A DNA stretch of 6,505 bases from Flavobacteriaceae bacterium. GTDB taxonomy: Bacteria > Bacteroidota > Bacteroidia > Flavobacteriales > Weeksellaceae. The translations under genes and the position numbers were made by a program. The stretch's first letter is position 1, and each line of letters begins with the position of its first letter. Positions 1-5,519 of the stretch are shown piece after piece. The notes below the pieces were generated by a model that worked only from the letters and a program-made list of their open reading frames with translations, searched no databases and was not told the DNA's origin. The stretch covers positions 1 through 6,505 of the forward strand of contig JAITOO010000144.1 in assembly GCA_031289875.1 (NCBI GenBank), read 5' to 3'.

Positions 1-59
1 GACAACTTGTCTTTTTGCTTTTTGGAAGTTGCTTTTTTATTTGCTTTTTCAGATTTCAT
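1..59 (-). CDS. 5' end of an unidentified lysine-rich protein (partial)
   Basis: Reading leftward from ATG at 59-57, the frame stays open to the window edge and gives 19 complete codons beginning MKSEKANKKATSKKQKDK. This N-terminus is rich in Lys, Ser and Ala and has no hydrophobic segment, so the product is probably cytoplasmic with a basic, disordered start. Such extensions occur on several Bacteroidetes nucleic-acid-associated proteins, including some DksA/TraR-type regulators, but too little is present to name a family. The best-matching Bacteroidetes promoter in the window (76-105, minus strand) points into it, which is the main support that it is a real gene. Confidence 0.55.
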   Translation of the reverse strand, partial: MKSEKANKKATSKKQKDKL

Positions 60-75
60 AATGATAATATTTATG

Positions 76-105
76 CAAATATAAAAAATATTTTTTCTTC
101 TGCAA
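76..105 (-). promoter_or_regulatory. Bacteroidetes-type promoter for the leftward gene at the left edge
   Basis: On the minus strand, TTG at 105-103 is followed after exactly 19 bases by TATATTTG at 83-76. This matches the Bacteroidetes sigma-ABfrA consensus (TTG, 19-21 bases, TAnnTTTG). Transcription would begin near 70, leaving a leader of about 10 bases before the ATG at 59. Confidence 0.65.
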
Positions 106-112
106 TCATTTT

Positions 113-134
113 GCGGTAACGTAGATTCAACATG
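113..134 (+). repeat. 22-base dispersed direct repeat, copy 1
   Basis: GCGG-N4-GTAGATT(C/T)AACATG occurs here and again at 2483-2504 in the same orientation. The two copies agree at 18 of 22 positions, 13 of 14 in the GTAGATT..ACATG core. This copy lies in the divergent intergenic region, the other beside an IS30 remnant. It may be an insertion-sequence end or a shared regulatory site. With two copies the nature cannot be settled. Confidence 0.4.
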
Positions 135-150
135 GCAAACAAGTAATAAA

Positions 151-181
151 TATGATATTCATAAATTTTTTCTTACTTTTG
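151..181 (+). promoter_or_regulatory. Probable promoter of the HU-like/thioesterase pair
   Basis: TACTTTTG at 174-181 fits the -7 consensus TAnnTTTG exactly. TATG at 151-154, 19 bases upstream, is a three-of-four match to the -33 TTTG box. The ATG of the next gene begins only five bases after the -7 box, so the predicted transcription start falls on or next to the start codon. Confidence 0.5.
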
Positions 182-186
182 TTCAC

Positions 187-603
187 ATGAACTTAACAGA
201 ACACATCATCGGGTTTTTGGAAAAATATCATCGGGTTACCATTCCGTCTTTTGGAAAATTTGAATTGGAGTTTCAACCCGCTTTTTTTCAGTACGAAAAC
301 CGGCAGGTTACGCCGCCAAAGTACCATCTGGTTTTTTCCCAACAGCACAATCTGAACGATATGGCTCTTTTCGAGGGAATTGCCGGAAAAGAATCCAAAA
401 GTTTGGAAGAAACCGCTTCACAGATTCAACAGGAAATTTCGCAATGGAAACAAACCTTAAAACAAGTCAAAAATCTGAATTTAAACAGGTTAGGCGCTTT
501 TTCCTCAGAAAGGGAAAAAATTTCTTTCCAAGTTGCTGACGACTGCTTCTGCCACGATTATCATTTCGGACTGCCTGTTATTAATTTAACCGCACTTTCT
601 TAA
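187..603 (+). CDS. HU-CCDC81-like small DNA-binding-fold protein
   Basis: This 138-residue protein resembles the tandem prokaryotic HU-like module (HU-CCDC81) found in Bacteroidetes, often at the N-terminus of SPOR-domain proteins. The first unit has the expected helix (residues 2-14), then VTIPSFGKF at 17-25 and VTPPK at 41-45, matching the family pattern of a V-IPGFG-type turn followed by a PP-K strand. Residues about 67-138 look like a second, more divergent HU unit. There is no membrane segment and no SPOR domain after it, so this is a stand-alone module and probably cytoplasmic. Start ATG 187 is preferred because the helix before the V-IP-FG motif needs these residues. The thioesterase gene follows nine bases after the stop, suggesting one transcript. 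Its partner and substrate are unknown, and DNA binding is inferred from the fold only. Confidence 0.7.
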   Translation: MNLTEHIIGFLEKYHRVTIPSFGKFELEFQPAFFQYENRQVTPPKYHLVFSQQHNLNDMALFEGIAGKESKSLEETASQIQQEISQWKQTLKQVKNLNLNRLGAFSSEREKISFQVADDCFCHDYHFGLPVINLTALS

Positions 604-612
604 ACTGCAATT

Positions 613-1134
613 ATGACAGCCACGACTTCCAAAGCGCCCAGAGAATCCCAAACGGTGATGACGACCATTGTCCTCGCCAGCGAAACTAATGCCCACAACA
701 ACATGTTCGGCGGAGATTTGCTCGCGCTCATGGACAGAGCCTGTGCCATTGCAGCTATGAGACATTCACAGTTTGAGGTAGTTACGGTGTCCGTCAGCCA
801 TGTGTCTTTCGACCAACCGATTCCGCTTGGGACGACGATAGAAGTTGTCGCCAAAGTCTCCAAATCTTTTGGCTCTTCCATGGAAGTTTTTGCCGACGTT
901 TGGATTGACGACATTTCTACTCACAAGAAAACCAAATCCAATCAAGGAGTATATATTTTTGTGGCGGTAAACGACAATATGAAACCCGTGAAAGTTCCCG
1001 AACTCGTCCCCGAAACGGAAGAAGAAAAAGAACGCTTTATGGGTGCACAGCAGCGCAGAGAACTCTCTTTGATAATGTCGGGAAAATTAAATCCCAAAGA
1101 GGCTATCGAATTGAAGAAGTTGTTTTTGGATTAG
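613..1134 (+). CDS. Acyl-CoA thioesterase, hotdog fold (YciA/ACOT-like)
   Basis: This is a 173-residue single hotdog-domain enzyme predicted to hydrolyse acyl-CoA thioesters to free acid and CoA in the cytoplasm. The family signature is clear: HNNMFGGDLLALMD at 28-41, in which Asn29/Asn30, the FGG turn (32-34) and Asp41 correspond to the active-site region of YciA and mammalian ACOT hotdog enzymes. VSFDQPIPLG at 64-73 is the usual second conserved strand-turn. The C-terminal 40 residues are charged and helical. Length is normal for bacterial members, which usually act as hexamers (family knowledge). The ATG lies nine bases after the HU-like stop with no Shine-Dalgarno sequence, as is usual in Bacteroidetes, so co-transcription is likely. 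Acyl chain preference cannot be read from the sequence. Confidence 0.9.
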   Translation: MTATTSKAPRESQTVMTTIVLASETNAHNNMFGGDLLALMDRACAIAAMRHSQFEVVTVSVSHVSFDQPIPLGTTIEVVAKVSKSFGSSMEVFADVWIDDISTHKKTKSNQGVYIFVAVNDNMKPVKVPELVPETEEEKERFMGAQQRRELSLIMSGKLNPKEAIELKKLFLD

Positions 1135-1296
1135 AAAAACGTTTCTCTTGGAATTTTTGATGCGCCTATCTGTCCTCGAATTTCGGAAGCGGAATTGGCA
1201 AAAATATCTCGCCTGAAATTCAAATAAAATTTCATTCATTCAACAAGAAAAAAGTTCGTGATGATTTGAATCCTCTCCGTTAGACAATTTCAGAGA

Positions 1297-1335
1297 TTAT
1301 CAATAATGAGATATTTAATTGATAAACAACTTTTT
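1297..1335 (+). terminator. Weak candidate terminator after the thioesterase gene
   Basis: TTATCAAT (1297-1304) and ATTGATAA (1318-1325) form a perfect eight-base inverted repeat around a 13-base loop, and a run of five T lies at 1331-1335. The stem is AT-rich and the T run starts five bases after it, so it would be a weak terminator. It lies between two converging genes, where termination is expected. Apart from this, the 244-base gap between those genes shows no convincing gene. Confidence 0.3.
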
Positions 1336-1378
1336 ATAACTATTTTTGTATTGATTTTTTAATTCCGCCAACGGGTTA

Positions 1379-2389
1379 CTACTTACTGTTTTCATAATCT
1401 TTTATCAACCCTTTGCAGAGCCAGTTTGCCAGCGCCTGCCGGTTGTTCACATTGATAAATCGCCTTTGGTCGAAGCTGTTTTGAATATTGCCCAATTCAG
1501 AAAACAGCGCAACAGGCACGGTATGGTCAAGCACATACAAATTACGCGCACTGACCTCTCCGCTGAATCCTCTATTGGGCTGGTGGTTGCCGTACTGCTG
1601 GCTGAACGTCTCTTTCATCGTGTTTGCCAACTGTTTGCCGTTTGCGCTGCCGTTTGCGTAATAAAAAAACACGTCGAGTTGCTGCCGCTGGCTTCGGCTG
1701 TCGAGGTGGAGAAAAATCGATCGTTTATACTTTTCTTTCGCCTTGCGGCTGAGGCTGTTGATTTTATCGGCACGCTGTTTCAGCCTTGCTGTCTGACCAA
1801 AAGGAATCACTTCACCCATACAGGTTTCGGAATTGTTGTTTGACAAATACGCCTCGTCCCGAATTCCGTCCGAAGCGTCCTGAATGATAACGTAAACCTT
1901 TGCGCCTTCTTCGAGCAGGCGGCGGGCGAGGCGCAGAATAATGTCGTAGGCGTATTCATCTTCGTGGAGCGTTCTGCCGTCCACATTGCCGACAGCGCCG
2001 GGGTCGGGACCGCCGTGTCCGCTTGATAAAAAGAAACATGCACCTTTTAATTGCTGAGACTTTACGGTATAATTTTCGTATTTTTTACCGAAAAGCGGAT
2101 TTTTTCGTACTTCTGGCTGTTTTTTTTGAGATTTTGATGCGGTTTTTGAAACATTTTTTTGATCTTTCGAAGGAGGCAGCTTGTATTTCACGCCGAGCAG
2201 CAAGATATTGTCTTTCCCGAATTTCCCTTTGTTCAGTTCTAAAAATTGCTTGTAATATTCTGAGCGGTTATTCCTCTGTAAAAATTCACGGATTCCCTCG
2301 TTGTTTCGAGGCGTATCCTCTTGCGTTTGGGCAAAGGCAGAAATGCTCCACAAAAGAAAAAAAAACAAAATAATTCGGACAGGCTTCAT
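1379..2389 (-). CDS. Exported N-acetylmuramoyl-L-alanine amidase (Amidase_3)
   Basis: This 336-residue protein should cleave the amide bond between muramic acid and the stem peptide of peptidoglycan, in the periplasm. Residues 1-20 form a signal peptide: KPVR, a hydrophobic core, then AFA before Gln21. Residues 30-73 form a conserved-looking N-terminal region ending LLLGVKYKLPP, reminiscent of a divergent LysM-type wall-binding unit, followed by a Lys/Ser/Gln-rich linker (74-110). The Amidase_3 domain spans about 115-332. The zinc ligands are His125 in SSGHGGPDPGA, Glu143 in HEDEYAYD and His228 in FLHLDS; the catalytic Glu298 is in LFSELGN. The Ser-Ser before GHGG replaces the common Asp-Pro, and HLDS replaces the usual HxNA; both are mild variants. 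The ATG at 2389 is preferred over an upstream TTG at 2401 because it places a standard signal peptide at the N-terminus. It converges with the thioesterase gene. Confidence 0.9.
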   Translation of the reverse strand: MKPVRIILFFFLLWSISAFAQTQEDTPRNNEGIREFLQRNNRSEYYKQFLELNKGKFGKDNILLLGVKYKLPPSKDQKNVSKTASKSQKKQPEVRKNPLFGKKYENYTVKSQQLKGACFFLSSGHGGPDPGAVGNVDGRTLHEDEYAYDIILRLARRLLEEGAKVYVIIQDASDGIRDEAYLSNNNSETCMGEVIPFGQTARLKQRADKINSLSRKAKEKYKRSIFLHLDSRSQRQQLDVFFYYANGSANGKQLANTMKETFSQQYGNHQPNRGFSGEVSARNLYVLDHTVPVALFSELGNIQNSFDQRRFINVNNRQALANWLCKGLIKDYENSK

Positions 2390-2435
2390 ACGTACTTGCA
2401 AATTAGAAAATTACGAATTACAATTTTTATCAGCA

Positions 2436-2443
2436 CAAATATA
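2436..2443 (-). promoter_or_regulatory. -7 element of the amidase promoter
   Basis: TATATTTG on the minus strand fits TAnnTTTG exactly and would start transcription near 2430, giving a leader of about 40 bases before ATG 2389. No good TTTG box is present 19-21 bases upstream; that space is partly taken by the palindrome at 2447-2462, so an activator may replace the -33 contact. Confidence 0.5.
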
Positions 2444-2446
2444 TGA

Positions 2447-2462
2447 TTTTCAAATTTGAAAA
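2447..2462. promoter_or_regulatory. Perfect 16-base palindrome, possible operator of the amidase gene
   Basis: TTTTCAAATTTGAAAA is its own reverse complement over all 16 bases and stops abruptly (A on both flanks). It sits three bases upstream of the amidase -7 element, between the expected -7 and -33 boxes, where a dimeric regulator would control access of RNA polymerase. An AT-rich palindrome can arise by chance, so the regulatory role is inference from position. Confidence 0.35.
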
Positions 2463-2482
2463 AAAGAAATTGTATCAAAACA

Positions 2483-2504
2483 GCGGAATTGTAGATTTAA
2501 CATG
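2483..2504 (+). repeat. 22-base dispersed direct repeat, copy 2
   Basis: This is the second copy of GCGG-N4-GTAGATT(C/T)AACATG; the first is at 113-134. It ends three bases before the first recognisable IS30 transposase codons, which fits a decayed insertion-sequence end. However, about 20-25 N-terminal transposase residues that should lie between the end and this point are missing, so a deletion would have to be assumed. Confidence 0.4.
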
Positions 2505-2507
2505 TGA

Positions 2508-2719
2508 ATTGAACTTGGGATAGCTCAAGCCGTAGATACATCTACAAGTACTATTTATCGGGAGATTAGCCGCAATAAACACAAACGGGCTATACGGCCA
2601 TGCTACAGATGCTTAGTGAAGAGCGGAAGGAACGATACCGTCAGCCAAGAACTTTCACTTCGGCTGTGGAGCAATTCATCAGAAAGAAGCTGACGGAAGA
2701 ACAGTGGTCAGAAAATTAA
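2508..2719 (+). pseudogene. IS30-family transposase remnant (frameshifted, truncated)
   Basis: The first part (2508-2588) reads ELGIAQAVDTS followed by TSTIYREISRNKHKR, the helix-turn-helix of IS30-family transposases with the hallmark TIYREI-RN. The reading then shifts frame near 2588-2594 and continues as TAMLQMLSEERKERYRQPR, then TSAVEQFIRKKLTEEQWS up to 2710. This corresponds to the IS30 segment leading to the WSPEQI motif, where homology stops; the frame ends at TAA 2717-2719. One missing base at the codon after KR would join the parts as KRGYTAMLQ. The start, the whole DDE catalytic domain and the right end are absent, so it cannot encode an active enzyme. It marks an old insertion between the amidase gene and the polysaccharide genes. 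The 398 bases between the amidase ATG and 2787 hold only this, the repeats and the two promoters. Confidence 0.75.
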
Positions 2720-2754
2720 TTGAAAAAGCAACAGATATTTTTTAAATTATTGGT

Positions 2755-2762
2755 TATCTTTG
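2755..2762 (+). promoter_or_regulatory. -7 element of a promoter candidate for the wzx operon
   Basis: TATCTTTG fits TAnnTTTG exactly. No TTTG box is found 19-21 bases upstream. Transcription would begin near 2768, about 20 bases before the wzx GTG. It lies directly after the IS30 remnant, so this may be where the polysaccharide operon is initiated, although the original upstream genes could have been removed. Confidence 0.4.
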
Positions 2763-2787
2763 CAAGACTTTATGCAAAATTATAAAA

Positions 2788-4320
2788 GTGAACCATGGCG
2801 AAAATAACAAAAGGATAGCAAAAAACACGCTGTTTCTCTATTTCCGTATGCTTCTCTCTATGGGAGTAAGTCTTTATACTTCTCGCGTGGTGCTGAATAC
2901 GCTTGGCATTGAGGATTATGGTGTTGCTAATGTAGCAGGCGGAGTTATTGTAATGTTTAGTTTCCTGAACAGCAGTATGAGCGGAGCAACCTCGCGGTTT
3001 TTGACTTTTGAATTGGGGTGCGGCAACTATGAAAAATTAAAAAAAACCTTTTCTGCTGCTTTAACCGTGCATTTTATTATAGCAGGAATTATTTTGATTT
3101 TAGGCGAAACCATCGGTCTGTGGTTTTTGGAAAACAAATTGGTCATTGCGCCCGAAAGAATGAATGCCGCACGCTGGGTCTATCAGTTGTCTATTTTAAG
3201 TACAATGATTTCTATTACCCAAGCGCCGTACAGTGCGACTATTATTGCACATGAACGAATGAATATTTATGCCTACATGGAGATATTGAATAGTTTTTTG
3301 AAACTGGGCATTGTTTATTTATTGGTAATAAGCAGTTTTGACAAACTGATTTTTTTCGCTGCTCTCAATTTATGTGTAACAGTAATGATTATAACAATTT
3401 ACAGGATTTATTGCCTGAAGAATTTTCCTGAATCACATTATAAATACGAATGGAACAAAGAAATTATGAAGCCGATGTTGAGTTTTTCGGGGTGGGATTT
3501 ATTAGGAAGTTTGAGTTATTTGTCAAAAACACAGGGTATAAATATATTGTTGAATTTATTTTTTGGTGTTGTTGTCAATGCAGCTTACGGGATAGCAACA
3601 CAAGTGCAGAGCGCAGTATCGCAATTTTCCGGTAACTTTTTGGCGGCAGTACGTCCGCAAATTGTGAAATACTATGCAGCTAACGAAATAGACAAGATGC
3701 AGCATTTAATGTTTAACGCCTCAAAACTTTCTTTTTTTCTGATTTTTCTTATCTCTTTTCCTCTCATTATTGAAAATCATTTTATTCTTCAATTGTGGCT
3801 GAAGCAGGTGCCTGAATATGCAGTTCCTTTTTGCAGGTTAATTTTACTATCGTTTTGGATTTCTGCAATATTTTTGCCTGTCCAATTTGTTATTCATGCA
3901 ACAGGAAAGATAAAAAGGATGACCACAACCATAAGTACAATATATATTTTGACTTTACCTGTTTCTTATGTGGTTTTTAAGTTAGGATTTTCGCCTGTAA
4001 GTTCCTTTGTGATAAATCTGATTATTACTTTTTTCGGTTGTCAGGTTTACATCTGGGCTTTGAATAAAAACATTCCGCAAATTTCAATTTTTAATTTCTA
4101 TAAAAAAGTAGTGTTAATTTGTATTGTTGTTGGTTTGTTGTCTTCCATTGTTCCGTTTTATATTCATTATTCCATGAATGAAGGATGGGGAAGATTGATA
4201 TATGTTATAATTAGCAGTGGTATTGTGTCACTTTTTGCAGGGTATTTTTTAATATTGAGTGAAAATATGAGAAGAAAAGGATTGAATTTAGTGATGCAAA
4301 AATTAAAAGATTGGAAATAA
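2788..4320 (+). CDS. wzx: Wzx-type polysaccharide flippase (MOP/MATE-like)
   Basis: This is a 510-residue, highly hydrophobic protein with about 12-14 predicted membrane segments and charged loops, typical in length for the polysaccharide synthesis/flippase branch of the MOP superfamily. It is expected to move lipid-linked polysaccharide repeat units across the inner membrane. The N-terminal block is characteristic: RIAKNTLFLYFRM at 9-21, SLYTSRVVLNTLGIEDYG at 28-45 and SFLNSSMSGATSRFLTFE at 54-71. The start is GTG 2788, chosen because the first helix follows immediately and no ATG lies in frame upstream; there is no Shine-Dalgarno sequence. The last codons (from 4243, YFLILS onward) are repeated after the next gene. 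Its TAA shares one base with the ATG of the nuclease-like gene (TAATG), suggesting coupled translation. The transported sugar cannot be deduced. The assignment to the family is firm; the gene symbol is by function. Confidence 0.85.
   Translation: MNHGENNKRIAKNTLFLYFRMLLSMGVSLYTSRVVLNTLGIEDYGVANVAGGVIVMFSFLNSSMSGATSRFLTFELGCGNYEKLKKTFSAALTVHFIIAGIILILGETIGLWFLENKLVIAPERMNAARWVYQLSILSTMISITQAPYSATIIAHERMNIYAYMEILNSFLKLGIVYLLVISSFDKLIFFAALNLCVTVMIITIYRIYCLKNFPESHYKYEWNKEIMKPMLSFSGWDLLGSLSYLSKTQGINILLNLFFGVVVNAAYGIATQVQSAVSQFSGNFLAAVRPQIVKYYAANEIDKMQHLMFNASKLSFFLIFLISFPLIIENHFILQLWLKQVPEYAVPFCRLILLSFWISAIFLPVQFVIHATGKIKRMTTTISTIYILTLPVSYVVFKLGFSPVSSFVINLIITFFGCQVYIWALNKNIPQISIFNFYKKVVLICIVVGLLSSIVPFYIHYSMNEGWGRLIYVIISSGIVSLFAGYFLILSENMRRKGLNLVMQKLKDWK
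4243..4294 (+). repeat. 52-base direct repeat, copy 1 (3' end of wzx)
   Basis: This segment, in frame in wzx (YFLILSENMRRKGLNLV plus one base), recurs at 5436-5487 with 50 of 52 bases identical. The differences are G/A, changing Glu to Lys, and a silent T/C. Weaker AT-rich similarity continues after the repeat to the ATG codons at 4320 and 5516. The nuclease-like gene lies between the copies. Confidence 0.9.
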
Positions 4321-5519
4321 TGGTGAAAGCTGACAATAACATATTGCCTTATGAAAAGCAGTTTGAAGACATACGGCTGATTATTGATGCACACAAACGA
4401 AGGGCGTATCGTACAGCCAATTATGAGCAGATTGCTACTTATTGGGAAGTGGGTAGTTATGTTTCAGCAAAACTGAAAACTTCGCAATGGGGAAGTAAAA
4501 TAGTGAGCAATCTTGCCGATTATCTAAAAGAAAAACAACCTGATATTAAAGGTTTTGACCGCAGAGCATTGTACAGGATGGTGCAGTTTTATGACACATA
4601 CAGCGCCGATGAATTCGCACAAATTTTGGATAAACAAATTCCAAATCAATTAAAAGAAATTGTGGGGAATGAAAACCCGCAAGCGCAAAATGCAGAAAAT
4701 CAAGTGAATATAATTGTGGGGAATAAAAACCCACAAACCGAAAATAAACTTTTAATCTTGCTTTCATTGATAAATTGGTCTTCGCATTTGGAAATACTTT
4801 CAGGGTGTACAAGCGACAAAGAACGGTTGTATTATATCTCACTCACTTTCAACGAGAAACTTTACACGAAAGAACTCGTTCGGAAGATCGAAATAAGCGA
4901 CTACGAACAGACAAAAATTGGAAATAACCGTCAATCAAAACAGATGAAAAATATTTATCCCGCCACAAAAAATCTGTTTAAAGACAGTTATATGGTCGAT
5001 TATCTGAATTTGCCTGACAAATATATTGAACGGGATTTGCAAAGCGGATTAGTAGTACAAATGAAAAAATTTCTGCTCGACCTTGGCGGCGATTTTATTT
5101 TTATGGGCGATGAATTTCGCCTGCAAGTGGGAATGAACGATTTTTTTGTTGATTTGATGTTTTTTCACAGAGGATTGCAATGTTTGGTTGCGGTAGAAAT
5201 TAAGACAACCAAATTCAAACCGGAATATATAGGGCAACTTGATTTTTATCTCGAAGCATTGGATAGAGACGTTAGAAAAGCAAACGAAAATCCGAGCATC
5301 GGTATTTTGCTCTGCAAAAACGCCGACAGCGAAACAATACGCATTAAGCCGCTCGCTAAGTCCAACTATGATAGCAGAATACAGGCGACAACTTATTCCA
5401 AAAGAAGAATTGCAGAAAATTCTTCAGAATACAAATATTTTTTAATATTGAGTAAAAACATGAGAAGAAAAGGATTGAATTTAGTGAAGAAAAAAATCAA
5501 ATTAAAAAACAAAATATGA
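4320..5519 (+). CDS. DUF1016/YhcG-family PDDEXK nuclease-like protein, 3' end frameshifted
   Basis: The open frame encodes 399 residues. About 15-150 match the DUF1016 N-terminal domain (YWEVG, WGSKIVSNLADYLKE, FDRRALYRMVQFYDTY), and ILLSLINWSSHLEIL at about 144-158 is the typical helix before the nuclease part. The PDDEXK nuclease core follows: Asp278 in FFVDLMFF, Glu293 and Lys295 in VAVEIK, and Gln306 in GQLDFY, so the catalytic residues are intact. After about residue 332 the frame is wrong: the conserved family ending YALSRSLSPTMIAEY lies in the +1 frame (5338-5382), and this frame instead runs into a copy of the wzx C-terminus. The family is widespread in Bacteroidetes with poorly known function. 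ATG 4320 overlaps the wzx stop; the TGA overlaps the glycosyltransferase ATG. It is flanked by 52-base direct repeats, suggesting insertion into the polysaccharide operon. It has no evident role in polysaccharide synthesis. Whether the frameshifted product is active is open. Confidence 0.85.
   Translation: MVKADNNILPYEKQFEDIRLIIDAHKRRAYRTANYEQIATYWEVGSYVSAKLKTSQWGSKIVSNLADYLKEKQPDIKGFDRRALYRMVQFYDTYSADEFAQILDKQIPNQLKEIVGNENPQAQNAENQVNIIVGNKNPQTENKLLILLSLINWSSHLEILSGCTSDKERLYYISLTFNEKLYTKELVRKIEISDYEQTKIGNNRQSKQMKNIYPATKNLFKDSYMVDYLNLPDKYIERDLQSGLVVQMKKFLLDLGGDFIFMGDEFRLQVGMNDFFVDLMFFHRGLQCLVAVEIKTTKFKPEYIGQLDFYLEALDRDVRKANENPSIGILLCKNADSETIRIKPLAKSNYDSRIQATTYSKRRIAENSSEYKYFLILSKNMRRKGLNLVKKKIKLKNKI
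4659..4745 (+). repeat. 54-base tandem repeat with hairpins inside the nuclease-like gene
   Basis: Copy 1 (4659-4712) and a partial copy 2 (4713-4745) agree at 28 of the first 33 bases and keep the reading frame, giving IVGNENPQ and IVGNKNPQ. Each copy starts with a hairpin: TTGTGGG, a nine-base loop, then CCCGCAA (4660-4682, one G-T pair) or CCCACAA (4714-4736, perfect seven-base stem). It lies in the variable linker between the N-terminal domain and the WSSHLE helix. Confidence 0.75.
5316..5445 (+). pseudogene. Out-of-frame conserved C-terminus of the DUF1016 gene
   Basis: In the +1 frame this stretch encodes YALSRSLSPTMIAEYRRQL, then IPKEELQKILQNTNIF and a TAA at 5443-5445. This is the usual C-terminal end of DUF1016/YhcG proteins, normally continuous with the nuclease core. 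The shift lies between the A5 run at 5316-5320 and TAC 5338; removing one A of that run gives a continuous CKTPTAKQYALSRS. The gene was therefore probably intact until a single-base insertion, or the base is a sequencing error. Its natural stop lies inside the 5436-5487 repeat. Confidence 0.75.
5436..5487 (+). repeat. 52-base direct repeat, copy 2 (after the nuclease-like gene)
   Basis: This is the second copy of the wzx 3' segment at 4243-4294, with two mismatches in 52 bases. It supplies the natural TAA of the DUF1016 gene in one frame, and in another frame encodes YFLILSKNMRRKGLNLV, the wzx reading. Confidence 0.9.
5436..5519 (+). pseudogene. Relic of the original wzx 3' end
   Basis: From 5436, the wzx reading frame continues to KKKIKLKNKI and a TGA at 5517-5519 that overlaps the glycosyltransferase ATG (ATGA). 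Basic, lysine-rich tails of this kind are usual for Wzx proteins, and the four-base overlap is the normal arrangement of adjacent operon genes. This makes the downstream copy the likely ancestral wzx ending, now cut off by the nuclease-like gene and read as the tail of its frameshifted frame. Confidence 0.6.

Noticed and set aside
1135..1227. In-frame continuation of 30 codons beyond the thioesterase TAG, suggesting readthrough or an extended gene.
   Set aside because: The thioesterase already has normal family length, and an open run of 30 codons is common by chance. The peptide shows no known motif.
1306..1362. 18-residue hydrophobic ORF (MRYLIDKQLFITIFVLIF) in the gap between converging genes.
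   Set aside because: No promoter or ribosome binding site is visible, and AT-rich sequence readily yields hydrophobic codons; it overlaps the candidate terminator.
1466..2373. Long open frames on the plus strand and another minus-strand frame across the amidase gene.
   Set aside because: They are shadows of the amidase gene, which has a signal peptide and all catalytic motifs; the shadow proteins show none.
2390..2401. TTG start for the amidase at 2401, adding MQVR before the signal peptide.
   Set aside because: ATG 2389 gives a standard signal peptide directly, and the extra residues lie in what is more likely leader sequence.
2772..2807. Eleven-codon upstream ORF (ATG 2772 to TAA 2805-2807) overlapping the wzx GTG start.
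   Set aside because: It is very short, lacks any recognisable leader-peptide character and could easily arise by chance in AT-rich sequence.
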